DNA of 64,000 bases from Afipia sp. Root123D2 (GCF_001425835.1 NZ_LMDP01000001.1:373476-437475), one strand, 5' to 3'. Counted from the stretch's first letter, positions 17,520 through 29,238 are shown. The notes: a model not told the origin generated them from the sequence alone. Numbers and translations are program-made.

Positions 17520-18527
17520 GTGTCTTTTGATGCAATAACCGCCGTGGCGCTGAACAAGGCCGGTGCGGCCGGCTGGTTCCCTGGGGCGACCGGGGTCGAT
17601 CGGATTCAGCAACTCTCCGGCGGCGCCAGCCAGGAAACCTGGTCGTTCGACGTCGTGCATCCGTCCGGCGACATCGGCGCCATTCTTCGCCGCGCGCCTG
17701 CGGGCTATGGCGCTGCTCCAACCCGGGCCGCAGGGCTTGAGATCGAAGCGGCTCTCATGCAGCGGGCCTATGAGGCGGGCATCCCTTCGCCGCGCGTGCG
17801 TCATGTCCTGCGTGAGCAGGATGGCCTCGGTCGTGGTTTCGTCATGGATCGCGTTGCTGGTGAAACCATTCCGCGCAAAATTCTGCGCGATGACATTTTC
17901 GCGCAAGTGCGGCCGAAGCTCGCCGGGCAGGTCGGGAAAATTCTCGCCGGAATTCATTCGCTCGATAAATCGGGTCTTCCCGAACTGCGGCTGATGACAA
18001 CATCATCGGAACTCACCGAGCTTGCGCGCGAATATCACGCGCTCGATTGGCCGCGCCCGGTGTTCGATCTCGCGCTGCGCTGGCTGCACGAGCACGAGCC
18101 GTCCGCCACGGATGCGGTCACGCTGGTTCATGGCGACTTCCGTCACGGCAATCTGATCATCGGTCCGGATGGCATTCGCGCCGTGCTCGACTGGAAACTG
18201 GCGCATCTCGGCGATCCGATGGAGGACCTCGGCTGGATCTGCGTCAACTCGTGGCGGTTTGGCGAGATCGACAAGCCGGTCGGCGGCTTCGGTCGGCGCG
18301 AGGAGATGTTTGCGGCCTATGAAGCGGTGTCCGGGCGTCGCGTCGATGAAGGACGGGTGCTGTTCTGGGAAACTCTCGGCACGCTGCGCTGGGGGCTGAT
18401 GTGTTGCGGGATGATGCAGCGATTTCGTGCAGGGCCGGACCATTCGATGGAGCGCGCGATGATCGGCCGCCGCGCCTCCGAGACCGAGATCGATCTGTTG
18501 CGGCTTTTAGCCCCGCGTGGCGTTTGA
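17520..18527 (+). CDS. APH-fold phosphotransferase (LvaA/ACAD10-11 kinase-like)
   Basis: About 335 residues from GTG 17520 (GAAGG upstream; GTG 17466 would add 18 residues). The aminoglycoside-phosphotransferase fold is clear: nucleotide-loop region IQQLSGGASQETWSFDV, lysine-replacing segment GAILRRAP, catalytic loop LVHGDFRHGNLII and metal-binding VLDWKLAHLGDPMEDLGW. In the lva operon of Pseudomonas putida and in human ACAD10/11, such kinases phosphorylate 4-hydroxyacyl-CoA. Here it is followed directly by a DUF6285-like small protein and shares a locus with an acyl-CoA dehydrogenase, the same trio. Antibiotic resistance is unlikely in this context. Confidence 0.85.
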   Translation: MSFDAITAVALNKAGAAGWFPGATGVDRIQQLSGGASQETWSFDVVHPSGDIGAILRRAPAGYGAAPTRAAGLEIEAALMQRAYEAGIPSPRVRHVLREQDGLGRGFVMDRVAGETIPRKILRDDIFAQVRPKLAGQVGKILAGIHSLDKSGLPELRLMTTSSELTELAREYHALDWPRPVFDLALRWLHEHEPSATDAVTLVHGDFRHGNLIIGPDGIRAVLDWKLAHLGDPMEDLGWICVNSWRFGEIDKPVGGFGRREEMFAAYEAVSGRRVDEGRVLFWETLGTLRWGLMCCGMMQRFRAGPDHSMERAMIGRRASETEIDLLRLLAPRGV

Positions 18528-18546
18528 GGGCGCGAAAGGAGACGAT

Positions 18547-18927
18547 ATGCAGGATCAACCCACACCGGCAGAACTGATCGGCGCGGTAGCGGATTTTCTC
18601 CGCTCTGACATTGCGCCGCAATTGTCGGGACACGCCGCGTTCAAGCTGCGGGTCGGGCTCAATGCGCTCGATCTCGTGGTGCGTCAGCTTGGAACAGAGG
18701 CGCAGGGCGATGCCGCGGAAATCGAACGGCTGTCGAACCTGCTCGGTATGTCCGGAACGCTCGGCGATCTCAACCGCACACTGTCGGAGCGGATCGCCAG
18801 CGGCGCCGTGGACCTGACCACGCCCGGCCTCAAGGATCATCTGTGGCGGACGACGATGGACAAGCTCGCGATCGATCAGCCCAATTACGCGAGCTATCGG
18901 CGCGAGCTTGATCGGGACAGAGCGTAG
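18547..18927 (+). CDS. DUF6285-like small protein (LvaB-like)
   Basis: 126 residues from ATG 18547 with AAAGGAG upstream, 19 bases after the kinase gene. The sequence PTPAELIGAVADFLRSDIAPQLSGHAAFKLRVGLNALDLVVRQL is typical of the short helical DUF6285 family. Members are encoded next to APH-like kinases, and I relate it to LvaB, needed with LvaA for phosphorylation of 4-hydroxyvaleryl-CoA. The family link is from memory and pattern, not from a search. Confidence 0.78.
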   Translation: MQDQPTPAELIGAVADFLRSDIAPQLSGHAAFKLRVGLNALDLVVRQLGTEAQGDAAEIERLSNLLGMSGTLGDLNRTLSERIASGAVDLTTPGLKDHLWRTTMDKLAIDQPNYASYRRELDRDRA

Positions 18928-18970
18928 CGTTTTCGAGCGAAGTGGTTACCGGTTTGCGTGAAGAAAACGC
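18927..18970. repeat. Intergenic inverted repeat, Bradyrhizobiaceae type
   Basis: GCGTTTTC (18927-18934) and GAAAACGC (18963-18970) flank AGCGAAGTGGTTACCGG. Similar elements are frequent between genes in this bacterial group. It lies between two convergent genes and may act as a terminator, though it lacks a T-tract. Confidence 0.55.
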
Positions 18971-18995
18971 GTCACAACAAAGAGCGAGGTGCGGC

Positions 18996-19775
18996 TCAGC
19001 GGCCTTTCCATTGCGGCGGGCGTTTCTCGGAGAACGCTTTCGGCCCCTCGATGTAGTCCTCGGAGGCAGCCATGGCGGTAACTGCGGGATAGCTTCGCTG
19101 TTCCGTCATCGCTTGCTGCAACGACACGGCAAGCCCCTTGGTCACGGCCTGCTTGGAGGCGCGGATCGACATCGGACTGTTCTGCAGAATGGCCTGTGCC
19201 CAGCGTTCCGCTGCTGCCAGCGCTTCGCCCTGCGGGACAACCTCATTGACGAAGCCGAGTTCGTGGCCTTCGCGCGCTTTGACGTGGCGTCCGGTCAGGA
19301 TCATGCCCATCGCCCGCTTGGTCCCGATCAGGCGCGGCAGGCGTTGCAGGCCGCCCGCCAGCGCCGCGAGGCCGACGCGGGGCTCGGGCAGGGCGAAAAC
19401 GGCGTTCTCGGCTGCGATAATGAGATCGCAAGCCAGCGCGACTTCAAACCCGCCGCCCATCGCGACGCCATTGACCGCGGCGATGATAGGCTTGTCGCAA
19501 TCGAAGCGTTCGGTCAGTCCGGCAAAGCCGCTGGCGTCCCAGCCGCGCTTGCCGCCCGCCGCCTGCCACTTCAGATCGTTGCCGGCGCAGAACGCCCGGT
19601 CGCCGGCGCCGGTGACGATGGCGATCCATTGATCGGGATCGGCGGCGAATTCGTCGAATACACGGTGCAATTCAAAATGCGCCGGGGAGTGCATCGCGTT
19701 CATCACGTCGGGACGATTGAGCGTCACGATGGTGACCGGACCCTTGCGCTCGACCTTGGCGAATTCGTAAGCCAT
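18996..19775 (-). CDS. Enoyl-CoA hydratase/isomerase (crotonase family)
   Basis: 259 residues; start chosen at the Met before AYEFAKVERKGPVTIVTLNRP, with AAAGGA upstream (the frame extends 43 codons further without support). Crotonase motifs are FCAGNDLKW (oxyanion hole 1), NGVAMGGGFEVALACDLIIA (oxyanion hole 2 and catalytic region) and AVFALPEPRVGLAALAGGLQRLPRL, which carries the second glutamate position. It hydrates 2-enoyl-CoA esters in fatty-acid-like degradation. Divergent from the acyl-CoA dehydrogenase gene, it shares a ~190-base promoter region with it. Confidence 0.92.
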   Translation of the reverse strand: MAYEFAKVERKGPVTIVTLNRPDVMNAMHSPAHFELHRVFDEFAADPDQWIAIVTGAGDRAFCAGNDLKWQAAGGKRGWDASGFAGLTERFDCDKPIIAAVNGVAMGGGFEVALACDLIIAAENAVFALPEPRVGLAALAGGLQRLPRLIGTKRAMGMILTGRHVKAREGHELGFVNEVVPQGEALAAAERWAQAILQNSPMSIRASKQAVTKGLAVSLQQAMTEQRSYPAVTAMAASEDYIEGPKAFSEKRPPQWKGR

Positions 19776-19962
19776 TTTTGTTCCTTTGCGTTTCTTGTTT
19801 GTTTGAAACGGTGCATTGCAGCGGCGTGCGCCACGCATCCGGCTATTAGCCAGAAAACGCGCGCCTTCGACAATCCCCAATTGCCTGCTTGACGAAGTTC
19901 GCACGGCTTACCTTAATTCGCTGGCTGCGTGTCGTGATCATTACCCATCGGGAGTTGAGCAT

Positions 19963-21237
19963 TTGGATTTCTCGCTGCCTGACGACCTGACGGCCTATCT
20001 CGCGGAGCTCGATCGCTTCATCGCGGACAAGATCAGGCCGCTGGAAGATCAAGACGACAATGGTCGCTTCTTCGATCATCGCCGCGAATGGGCGCGGACC
20101 GATTTCGACAACGACGGCCTGCCGCGCCGCGAATGGGAAGAATTGCTGCGGACGGCGAAGAATGTTGCCGACGAAGCGGGCCACCTGCGTTTTGCCATTC
20201 CGTCGCGCTATGGCGGGAGAGATGGTTCGAATCTTTGGATGGCTGTAATCCGCGAGCACTTTGCCAGCAAAGGACTTGGGCTGCATAACGATTTGCAGAA
20301 CGAACATTCGATCGTTGGAAATTTTCCGATTGTCACCATGCTCGATCGCTATGGGCGGGACGATCAGAAGGCGATGATCGAAGGCTCGATCACGGGTCAA
20401 TATCGCATCACGTTTGGGCTGACCGAACCCGACCACGGTTCAGACGCCACCCACATGGAAACCCGCGCGGTTCAGGCGACACGCGATGGTGTCAGTGGAT
20501 GGGTCATCAGCGGCGAGAAGATGTGGACGACGGGGATGCATGCCGCGACCCATTGCGCGACGTTCGCTCGCACCTCGGGCAACGATGGCGACGCCAAAGG
20601 CATCACCTGCTTTCTGGTGCCGGCCGATACCAAAGGCGTGAAGGTCGAGGAGTATTTGTGGACCTTCAACATGCCGACCGATCACCCTCGTGTCAGCTTT
20701 ACGGATGTGTTCGTTCCGGAGACAGCGTTGTTCGGAGACATCGATCGCGGCCTGTCATTGGCGCAGTGTTTCGTCCATGAGAACCGGATCCGCCAGGCAG
20801 CAAGTTCGCTTGGCGCGGCCGTTTATTGTATTGAAGAAAGCGTCCGGTATGCGCGCGAGCGCAAACCGTTCGGCCATGCGCTGGCCGAGAATCAGGCGAT
20901 CCAGTGGCCACTGGTTGAACTCGCGACCCAGGCCGAAATGTTGCGGCTGTTGATCCGCAAGACCGCGTGGGAAATGGATCGCATGACGCAGACTGACGTC
21001 GAGCATCGACTATCGGACAAAGTGTCGATGTGCAATTTCTGGGCGAACCGGTTGTCTTGCGAGGCGGCAGATCGCGCCATGCAGGTGCATGGCGGTATTG
21101 GTTATTCGCGCCACAAGCCATTCGAACACATCTACCGCCATCACCGGCGCTATCGGATCACCGAAGGCAGCGAGGAGATCCAGAAGCGCAAGGTCGCAGG
21201 CTTTCTGTTCGGCTATATGTGGGCCAGCAAGCGATAA
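19963..21237 (+). CDS. Acyl-CoA dehydrogenase family protein (LvaC/ACAD11-like context)
   Basis: 424 residues from TTG 19963 (CGGGAG upstream; start precedes DFSLPDDLTAYLAELDRFI). Features: FAD-binding ITFGLTEPDHGSDATHMET, ISGEKMWTTGM, the arginine region YARERKPFGHALAENQAIQWPLVEL, and the C-terminal ADRAMQVHGGIGYSRHKPFEHIYRHHRRYRITEGSEEIQ with the conserved glutamate. The long N-terminus with IADKIRPLEDQDDN and the FEHIYRHHRRYRI end are typical of the ACAD10/11-like branch rather than of short-chain dehydrogenases. With the kinase and small protein nearby it may convert 4-phosphoacyl-CoA to a 3-hydroxyacyl-CoA. Confidence 0.88.
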   Translation: MDFSLPDDLTAYLAELDRFIADKIRPLEDQDDNGRFFDHRREWARTDFDNDGLPRREWEELLRTAKNVADEAGHLRFAIPSRYGGRDGSNLWMAVIREHFASKGLGLHNDLQNEHSIVGNFPIVTMLDRYGRDDQKAMIEGSITGQYRITFGLTEPDHGSDATHMETRAVQATRDGVSGWVISGEKMWTTGMHAATHCATFARTSGNDGDAKGITCFLVPADTKGVKVEEYLWTFNMPTDHPRVSFTDVFVPETALFGDIDRGLSLAQCFVHENRIRQAASSLGAAVYCIEESVRYARERKPFGHALAENQAIQWPLVELATQAEMLRLLIRKTAWEMDRMTQTDVEHRLSDKVSMCNFWANRLSCEAADRAMQVHGGIGYSRHKPFEHIYRHHRRYRITEGSEEIQKRKVAGFLFGYMWASKR

Positions 21238-21272
21238 TGGTAGGCAATTCAGGCGACCGGCGCGGGCCGCTG

Positions 21273-21932
21273 TCAGTCGCGCCACGTCGATCTGGCGATG
21301 CCCTGTTCGGTGCCGGCACGATCCTGCGCGGCGATGGCGCGGCGGTAGCCGTCGCGCTCCTGAAGCCGCTGCCAATAAGCGCTCACGGCAGGCGGAAATT
21401 CCGCGTCCAGTTTCAGCGACTGCGCCAGCATCAGGGCGTAACCGACCGAGATGTCAGCGGCAGTGAAGCGGCCGGCGCAGAGCGTATCGGTTTTTGAGAC
21501 GACGGCATCGATCCCGCGCAGCCGCGCCAGGAACCACCGCGCATAGTCGGATGCGACTTGCGGATTTTTCTTCTCGTCCGGTTCGAGGCGCGAATAGCGC
21601 AGCACAAGAGTTTGCGGAAATGTCAGCGTAGCCTCGCCGAAATGCAGCCAGTTCAGGAATGCGCCGTAGGCGGGATCATCGACTGCGACGGAGAGGGGAG
21701 ACGGTCCATGTCGGGTGACGAGATACTGGCAGATCGCAGCGGATTCCGTCATCCGCGTGTCGCCATCGATCAGGAGTGGAATCGTGCCGAGAGGGTTGAG
21801 CTCCAGATACTCTCGCTTGAGAAATCGCGGAGGGAATGGAAGCATCATGAGTTCATACGGCAGGCCGAGTTCTTCCAGAGCCCACAACGGGCGAAACGAA
21901 CGCGCACTGGCGCAATGATAAAGTGTCAGCAT
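21273..21932 (-). CDS. Glutathione S-transferase family protein
   Basis: 219 residues. N-terminal thioredoxin-like domain MLTLYHCASARSFRPLWALEELGLPYELMMLPF with the cis-Pro region LGTIPLLIDGDTRMTESAAICQYL (ES binds the glutathione gamma-glutamyl group). The C-terminal helical domain contains RFTAADISVGYAL, the N-capping box. Cytosolic conjugating or thiol-disulfide enzyme; substrate unknown. Convergent with the acyl-CoA dehydrogenase. Confidence 0.9.
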   Translation of the reverse strand: MLTLYHCASARSFRPLWALEELGLPYELMMLPFPPRFLKREYLELNPLGTIPLLIDGDTRMTESAAICQYLVTRHGPSPLSVAVDDPAYGAFLNWLHFGEATLTFPQTLVLRYSRLEPDEKKNPQVASDYARWFLARLRGIDAVVSKTDTLCAGRFTAADISVGYALMLAQSLKLDAEFPPAVSAYWQRLQERDGYRRAIAAQDRAGTEQGIARSTWRD

Positions 21933-22027
21933 AGCTCTCCCTGCCTTTCGGCTTATAGAAGCCGGATCGGGAAATTTCGCAAGCGCCTTGCCCTGACGGA
22001 CAGCAGTCGCGCGAGCTTCGCTTCGCT

Positions 22028-22240
22028 CTATGGGAAATCGGGCTGCATCGGGCTGGCGTCGGAATCGGCCTGATCGGCGGCGCGTTGGAGCTCGTCGAGC
22101 GCCGCGCGGAAAGCGAGAGAGGCGGCTTTGAACTCGGGATCGGTCGGTGGCAGTTGACGGGCGGCGTTGAGTCTGTCGGCGGCCTGCTTTGCTGCCGCCA
22201 GCGCGGCGTCCCAGCCTGTCTCGGGCCGCTCGGATGTCAT
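22028..22240 (-). CDS. Small hypothetical helical protein
   Basis: 70 residues, charged and helical (WDAALAAAKQAADRLNAARQLPPTDPEFKAASLAFRAALDELQRAADQADSD). No family recognised. Codon pattern is like neighbouring genes and it lies just upstream of the GST gene on the same strand, 95 bases apart. Confidence 0.55.
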   Translation of the reverse strand: MTSERPETGWDAALAAAKQAADRLNAARQLPPTDPEFKAASLAFRAALDELQRAADQADSDASPMQPDFP

Positions 22241-22462
22241 GTCATCGTCTCCGCACCTGGTTTGAGGCTGACAGCGGACTCCATCACTTTAGCCGATACG
22301 GGCGTCCATGCCCACGGCTGGTTACCGGTCTTTGTTGATCGTGGGTTAAGGAGAACATTCACCTTGTTTCAGCTGCTCGCATGCGTTGAACCAGACGGGG
22401 CAGGTATGCTGGCGTAACCCGCCCTTAACGCCTCACAGCCATCGTGGGGCTGAGAGGCTTCC
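22241..22462. other. Intergenic region between divergent small genes
   Basis: 222 bases. GGGTTAAGGAG at about 22343 and CTTAACG at about 22422 are AT-rich islands in a divergent promoter region. I see no gene, no clear terminator and no confident operator. Confidence 0.3.
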
Positions 22463-22744
22463 ATGCTGTCGTTGACGATCTTTGCCGCTACCGCAGGTTT
22501 CGCATTCGGTCTCGCACAGTTTCGCGTGATGATGCTGATTCCTGCCATGGCCGTGCTTGTCGCTGTTGCTGTCGGCTTTGGGCTGACCGCGGGAGCGGGC
22601 GCGTGGGGAATGGTCGGCATGGTGGCGCTGATCGCCATCGGTTTACAGCTTGGCTATTTCGCCGGATTGACCAAGAAGCTGTTTCGCCGCGCCGCCCGGC
22701 CGCAATCCCGGCCATCGATATTCGGGATGTCCCGTTTCCGCTGA
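22463..22744 (+). CDS. Small inner-membrane protein
   Basis: 93 residues with GAGAGG before the ATG. Three hydrophobic helices (residues ~2-20, 22-42 and 46-68) and a basic C-terminus (KKLFRRAARPQSRP). No family recognised. Probably a conserved hypothetical membrane protein; it ends 18 bases before the convergent hemE. Confidence 0.6.
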   Translation: MLSLTIFAATAGFAFGLAQFRVMMLIPAMAVLVAVAVGFGLTAGAGAWGMVGMVALIAIGLQLGYFAGLTKKLFRRAARPQSRPSIFGMSRFR

Positions 22745-22761
22745 TGTTGCGCGGCCGCCGG

Positions 22762-23817
22762 TCATCTCACGCCGCTGTTGGATCCCCGCACACGCGCCAC
22801 CATCCGCTCGACATGAGCGATCGGCGTCTGCGGCTGGATGCCATGGCCGAGATTGAAGATCAGCCGCCCTTTGCCGTAGTTGGCGAGAATGTCGTCGACC
22901 GCGCGGTCAAGCGCCGCGCCGCCTGCGATCAGCGCGAGCGGATCGAGATTGCCCTGAACCGCGACGCGGTTTTGCACATGATCGCGAATGAATGACGGCT
23001 CGGCGGCCCAGTCGATGCTGACGCCGTTGACGCCGGTACGCGCGGCATAGGATGGCAACAACGCGCCGGCACCACGCGGAAAACCGATGATCTTCGCGCC
23101 GGGCACTTTGGCGCGCACACCCTCGACGATGCGGCGGGTCGGCTCGATCGACCAGCGTTCAAACTCGGCGGGCGGGAGCACTCCGGCCCAGGTATCGAAA
23201 ATCTGCAGAACGTCGGCGCCGGCCGCGAGTTGTCCGACGAGATATCCGATGGACGCCTCGACAAGCCTGTCGATCAGTTGGGCAAAGACGTCGGGCTCTC
23301 GATAGGCGAACAGCCGCGCCGGCGCCTGATCCGGTGTGCCGTGACCGGCGATCATGTAGGTCGCCACCGTCCACGGCGCACCGCAGAAGCCGATCAGCGC
23401 GATCTCGGGTGCGAGTTCGGCGCGCACCCGTCGCAAGGCTTCGTAAACCGGTTCGAGCGTGGTGAAATCGGCCTCGGTTGCGAGCGCTTGAATTTTGGCA
23501 GGCGTATCGAGCGGATCGAGTTGCGGTCCTTCGCCGGCCTCGAAACGCACCGCCCGGCCGAGCGCATGCGGGATCACCAGAATGTCCGAGAAGATGATGG
23601 CGGCGTCGAAATTGAACCGGCGGATCGGCTGCAGCGTGACTTCGGCGGCATATTCCGGCGTGAAGCAGAGGTTGAGGAAGCTACCGGCCTTGGCGCGCAG
23701 GTCACGATACTCCGGCAAGTAACGCCCGGCCTGCCGCATCATCCAGATCGGCGGGATGGGTTGGGCCTCGCCCGACAGGACATCCATGAACGGCTTGCGG
23801 GGGGCGGGTTGGGTCAA
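22762..23817 (-). CDS. hemE: Uroporphyrinogen decarboxylase
   Basis: 351 residues, full family length. Signature 1 [16 protein letters not shown] carries the conserved Arg residues that bind substrate carboxylates. The metal-free active-site Asp lies in [16 protein letters not shown], followed by [16 protein letters not shown] (signature 2), DTWAGVLPP and GFPRGAG, and the C-terminus [12 protein letters not shown]. It decarboxylates uroporphyrinogen III to coproporphyrinogen III in heme synthesis, in the cytosol. Confidence 0.97.
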   Translation of the reverse strand: MTQPAPRKPFMDVLSGEAQPIPPIWMMRQAGRYLPEYRDLRAKAGSFLNLCFTPEYAAEVTLQPIRRFNFDAAIIFSDILVIPHALGRAVRFEAGEGPQLDPLDTPAKIQALATEADFTTLEPVYEALRRVRAELAPEIALIGFCGAPWTVATYMIAGHGTPDQAPARLFAYREPDVFAQLIDRLVEASIGYLVGQLAAGADVLQIFDTWAGVLPPAEFERWSIEPTRRIVEGVRAKVPGAKIIGFPRGAGALLPSYAARTGVNGVSIDWAAEPSFIRDHVQNRVAVQGNLDPLALIAGGAALDRAVDDILANYGKGRLIFNLGHGIQPQTPIAHVERMVARVRGSNSGVR

Positions 23818-23989
23818 TCTCGATTTCCTTCGGGCGTTGCTTTCGTGGCGTTCTGATACATGGCCAAGCCGTTCTTGGCCACTGTGCTTTGCACCGACGG
23901 GAACCCTCCTTTTTGCCCACTAATCGGTGGATTGGCGCAAGATCCGCGGTATGCGGTAAGCTGGCGGACAATTGCCACCGGAGATAGCC

Positions 23990-25450
<1,461 letters not shown>

Positions 25451-25539
25451 CTGAGCGCTTTCGTCAGAGCCGGTTGGCTTGCGTCATCATTAAAAAATTG
25501 CGAGGGAAACTTGCCGAACATTTTTGGAGCGGACGGCTC

Positions 25540-28371
25540 ATGACATCGACGACACAGGTGGCCGGTAACAGAGCAGCTTTGGCGACCGGGCATATGGATA
25601 TGGATATCGAGACGGATAGCGTGAGTGCCGAAGCCGAGGCGATGCTCCGTGCCGATATCCGTCTGCTTGGGCGCATTCTCGGCGATACCGTACGCAATCA
25701 GGAAGGCGAGGCGGTGTTCGACCTGGTCGAGCGCATCCGCCAGACCTCTATTCGTTTTCATCGTGACGATGACAAGCCTGCGCGGCAGGAGCTCGAGGCC
25801 ATCCTCGATGGTATGTCGACCGGCGAGACTGTGCGAATCGTCCGCGCTTACAGCTACTTCTCCCACCTCGCCAATATTGCCGAAGACCAGAACCACATCC
25901 GCCAGACTCGCAGCCAAAACCTTGCCGGGCCGTCGCGGCAGGCAGGCACCCTGGCCGGAGCGGTTGCACGGGCGCGCGAGGCAGGCATCGGCGCGGAGGA
26001 ACTGCGCGGTTTTTTTGACGGCGCCCTTGTCAGTCCGGTGCTGACCGCGCACCCGACGGAAGTCCGACGCAAGAGCACCATCGATCGCGAGATGGAGATT
26101 GCGACCTTGCTGGATCGCTGCCAGCGCACGCAACTGACCGCCGACGAGAGGGACGCGGCCGACGAACAATTGCGCCGTGCGGTGCTGACGTTGTGGCAGA
26201 CCAATCTGCTCCGCCGAACCAAGCTGACGGTGCTGGATGAGGTTGCCAACGGCCTGTCGTTCTACGACTACACATTCTTTACCCAGCTGCCGCGGCTGCT
26301 GTGCGCGCTGGAGGATCGGTTGCAGCCGGAGGGCGCGGCGGATCAGACTCATACATCGCGAGAGCTCGCACCATTCCTGCGCATGGGGAGCTGGATCGGT
26401 GGTGACCGCGATGGTAATCCGTTCGTGACGGCGGATGTCTTGCGCGAAACGCTGCATATGCAATGCGCGCAGGTGTTGAAATTCTACCTCGGAGAACTGC
26501 ACGATCTGGGTGGGGAACTGTCGCTGGCTTCGCAACTCGTCGATGTGTCGCCGGAATTGCAGGCGCTGGCCGAGCGCTCGCCGGATACATCGGCGCACCG
26601 CAGCGGCGAGCCCTATCGCCGTGCAGTGTCCGGAATCTACGCGCGGCTCGCGGCAACCGCCCATCTGCTGGGTGTGGAGACGCGCCGGCCGCCGGTCGGC
26701 GAGGCGGCGGCTTATGCAAACGTGGCCGAATTCAAGGCCGATCTAGACATCATCAATCGCTCGCTCATTGCTAACCGATCTGGCGTGATCGCCCGCGGAC
26801 GTCTGCGGCTACTGCGTCGCGCGGTCGACTGTTTCGGCTTCCATCTGGCGAGCCTCGACATGCGGCAGAATTCGGCGGTTCACGAGCGTACGATTGCCGA
26901 ACTGTTCGAGACGGTCGCGCCGGGCACAAGCTATCGCGCGCTGTCGGAGCAGGATCGGATCGCGCTACTGGTTGGCGAACTTGCAACGGCTCGTCCGCTG
27001 GTGTCCCCCTTTGTCTCCTACAGTGAGGAGACCCGAGACGAACTCGCGGTGCTTCATGCCGCCGCCGGCGCGCACGCGACGTTCGGTGAGTCCGTGATTC
27101 CGCAAAGCATTGTCTCGATGACAGAAGGCGTGTCCGACCTGCTCGAGATCGCGGTGCTGCTCAAGGAGGTGGGCCTGATCGATCCGAGGGGAGCAAGCAG
27201 CCTCAATGTCGTGCCACTGTTCGAGACGATCGACGATCTGCGCCAGTGCGCAGAGGTCATGGACCGCCTCCTGTCGTTGCCGGCCTATCGCGCGCTGGTC
27301 GATAGCCGCGGTGGCGTACAGGAGGTGATGCTCGGCTATTCGGACAGCAACAAGGATGGTGGCTTCGTTACCTCGGGCTGGGAGCTCTACAAGGCAGAGA
27401 TCGGGCTGATCGATGTGTTCGCACGTCACGGCGTGCGGCTGCGCCTGTTCCACGGCCGCGGCGGCTCGGTGGGGCGCGGCGGCGGCCCGAGTTACGACGC
27501 CATTCTCGCGCAGCCGGGCGGGGCGGTGAACGGTCAAATCCGCATCACCGAACAGGGTGAGATCATCTCCAGCAAGTATTCCAATCCGGAAGTCGGCCGG
27601 CACAATCTGGAAATCCTCACTGCGGCGACAATGGAAGCAAGCCTGCTGCAGCCGCCACATTCTGTGCCGCGCGCCGAACATTTCGCTGTGATGGAAACGC
27701 TGTCGTCGCTGGCCTATACCGCTTATCGTGGTCTGGTGTACGAGACCGAAGGCTTCGAGGAATATTTCTGGGCCTCGACCGTCATCAATGAAATCTCGAC
27801 GTTGAACATCGGCAGTCGCCCGGCGTCACGGACCAAAACACGCCGAATTGAGGATTTGCGTGCGATTCCCTGGGTGTTCAGCTGGGCGCAGTGCCGTCTG
27901 ATGCTGCCTGGCTGGTATGGCTTCGGCAGCGCTGTCGAAGCTTTCGTCAAACAGCATCCCGAGAAAGGCATCGCGTTCCTGCGAGGGCTGTATCAGGAGT
28001 GGCCTTTCTTCCGCACACTGTTGTCGAACATGGACATGGTCTTGTCGAAGAGCAGCATCGCCATCGCGTCGCGCTACGCGGAACTCGTTCCCGACCAAAA
28101 GCTGCGTGATTCGATTTTCCAGCGTATCCGTACTGAATGGCAGACCTCGATCCGCGCGCTGCTGGAGATCATGGATCAGGACCGGCTGGTGGCCGGCAAC
28201 CCGCTGCTGGAGCGTTCGATCCGCAACCGCTTTCCGTATCTCGATCCGCTGAACCATGTGCAGCTCGAGTTGCTCAGGGCATATCGCGCGCAGGACCCGG
28301 ACCCACAGGTCCTGCGCGGCATTCAGCTTACGATCAACGGCATTTCGGCCGGATTGCGCAACAGCGGCTGA
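25540..28371 (+). CDS. ppc: Phosphoenolpyruvate carboxylase
   Basis: 943 residues from ATG 25540 (GGAGCGG upstream). Diagnostic motifs: [12 protein letters not shown] with the catalytic His, [28 protein letters not shown] (second signature), [17 protein letters not shown] (catalytic Gly-rich loop), the SRPASR region and the C-terminal NG end. It adds bicarbonate to PEP to give oxaloacetate. It stands just before the tungstate and formate genes; a C4 carboxylase is useful when growth relies on formate or oxalate, but regulation with them is not shown. Confidence 0.97.
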   Translation: MTSTTQVAGNRAALATGHMDMDIETDSVSAEAEAMLRADIRLLGRILGDTVRNQEGEAVFDLVERIRQTSIRFHRDDDKPARQELEAILDGMSTGETVRIVRAYSYFSHLANIAEDQNHIRQTRSQNLAGPSRQAGTLAGAVARAREAGIGAEELRGFFDGALVSPVLTAHPTEVRRKSTIDREMEIATLLDRCQRTQLTADERDAADEQLRRAVLTLWQTNLLRRTKLTVLDEVANGLSFYDYTFFTQLPRLLCALEDRLQPEGAADQTHTSRELAPFLRMGSWIGGDRDGNPFVTADVLRETLHMQCAQVLKFYLGELHDLGGELSLASQLVDVSPELQALAERSPDTSAHRSGEPYRRAVSGIYARLAATAHLLGVETRRPPVGEAAAYANVAEFKADLDIINRSLIANRSGVIARGRLRLLRRAVDCFGFHLASLDMRQNSAVHERTIAELFETVAPGTSYRALSEQDRIALLVGELATARPLVSPFVSYSEETRDELAVLHAAAGAHATFGESVIPQSIVSMTEGVSDLLEIAVLLKEVGLIDPRGASSLNVVPLFETIDDLRQCAEVMDRLLSLPAYRALVDSRGGVQEVMLGYSDSNKDGGFVTSGWELYKAEIGLIDVFARHGVRLRLFHGRGGSVGRGGGPSYDAILAQPGGAVNGQIRITEQGEIISSKYSNPEVGRHNLEILTAATMEASLLQPPHSVPRAEHFAVMETLSSLAYTAYRGLVYETEGFEEYFWASTVINEISTLNIGSRPASRTKTRRIEDLRAIPWVFSWAQCRLMLPGWYGFGSAVEAFVKQHPEKGIAFLRGLYQEWPFFRTLLSNMDMVLSKSSIAIASRYAELVPDQKLRDSIFQRIRTEWQTSIRALLEIMDQDRLVAGNPLLERSIRNRFPYLDPLNHVQLELLRAYRAQDPDPQVLRGIQLTINGISAGLRNSG

Positions 28372-28392
28372 GGCCTGCTGTGCCGATCGACC

Positions 28393-29226
28393 TCAGGCGT
28401 TCGGTTCTTCAGCGTTGGGGTAGAACAGCTGGTCGCCATTGATCTTGTAGCCGGCGATGGCCTTCTGGCCTTCCGGCGACACCAGCCAGTCGATGAACTG
28501 CTGGCCGAGATCGGCCTTCACGGTCGCATGCTTCTGCGGGTTGACCAGCATCACGCCGTACTGGTTGAACAGCCGCTTGTCGCCCTCGACGAGAATCGCG
28601 AGATCACCGCGGTTCTTGAAGTGAAGCCAGGTGCCGCGGTCGGACAGCACATAGGAGTTGGCTGCCGATGCCATGTTGAGCGCGGCGCCCATGCCCTGAC
28701 CGATCTCCTTGTACCAGGGGCCCTTGTCCTTCGCGATATCGATGTCGGCGGCCTTCCAGAGCTTCTGCTCTGCGATGTGGGTGCCGGAACGGTCACCGCG
28801 CGAAATAAACGGAGCATCCTTGGCCTTGATGGTTTTCAGGGCGGCGACGATATCCTTGGTGCCTTTGATGCCTGCGGGATCGCTCTTCGGCCCGATCAGG
28901 ATGAAGTCGTTGTACATCACCGGATAGCGCTTCACGCCGAAGCCTTCGGACAGGAATTTTTCTTCGGCGGATTTGGCGTGTACGAACACCACGTCGGCAT
29001 CGCCGCGCCGCGCAGTGTCGAGCGCCTGTCCAGTGCCTTGGGCGACGACTTTGACCTCGATCCCGGTCTTGGCCTTGAACAGCGGCAGGAGATAGCCGAA
29101 CAGGCCGGAATCTTGCGTCGAGGTGGTGGATGCGACAACGATCGACTTGTCCTGCGCGGATGCGACGTTGATACCACCGAGAAGGGTAAGGGCGGTCAAT
29201 GCGATGAGTGAGCGGCGTAAATTCAT
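28393..29226 (-). CDS. tupA: Tungstate ABC transporter substrate-binding protein
   Basis: 277 residues with a signal peptide (cleavage near ASAQ). The mature protein begins KSIVVASTTSTQDSGLF; the TTTS-type oxyanion-binding motif is diagnostic of TupA rather than ModA. The downstream region RGDRSGTHIAEQKLWKA gives the second ligand segment, and GPWYKEIGQGMGAALNMASAANSYVLSDRGTWL matches TupA. Last gene of a tupBCA operon on the minus strand. It binds tungstate with high selectivity, consistent with the formate dehydrogenase type encoded 11 kb away. Confidence 0.92.
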   Translation of the reverse strand: MNLRRSLIALTALTLLGGINVASAQDKSIVVASTTSTQDSGLFGYLLPLFKAKTGIEVKVVAQGTGQALDTARRGDADVVFVHAKSAEEKFLSEGFGVKRYPVMYNDFILIGPKSDPAGIKGTKDIVAALKTIKAKDAPFISRGDRSGTHIAEQKLWKAADIDIAKDKGPWYKEIGQGMGAALNMASAANSYVLSDRGTWLHFKNRGDLAILVEGDKRLFNQYGVMLVNPQKHATVKADLGQQFIDWLVSPEGQKAIAGYKINGDQLFYPNAEEPNA

Positions 29227-29238
29227 GATGATATCCTT

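Noticed and set aside
17520..18527. Aminoglycoside resistance gene
   Set aside because: APH fold only; context with CoA genes and DUF6285-like protein points to metabolism.
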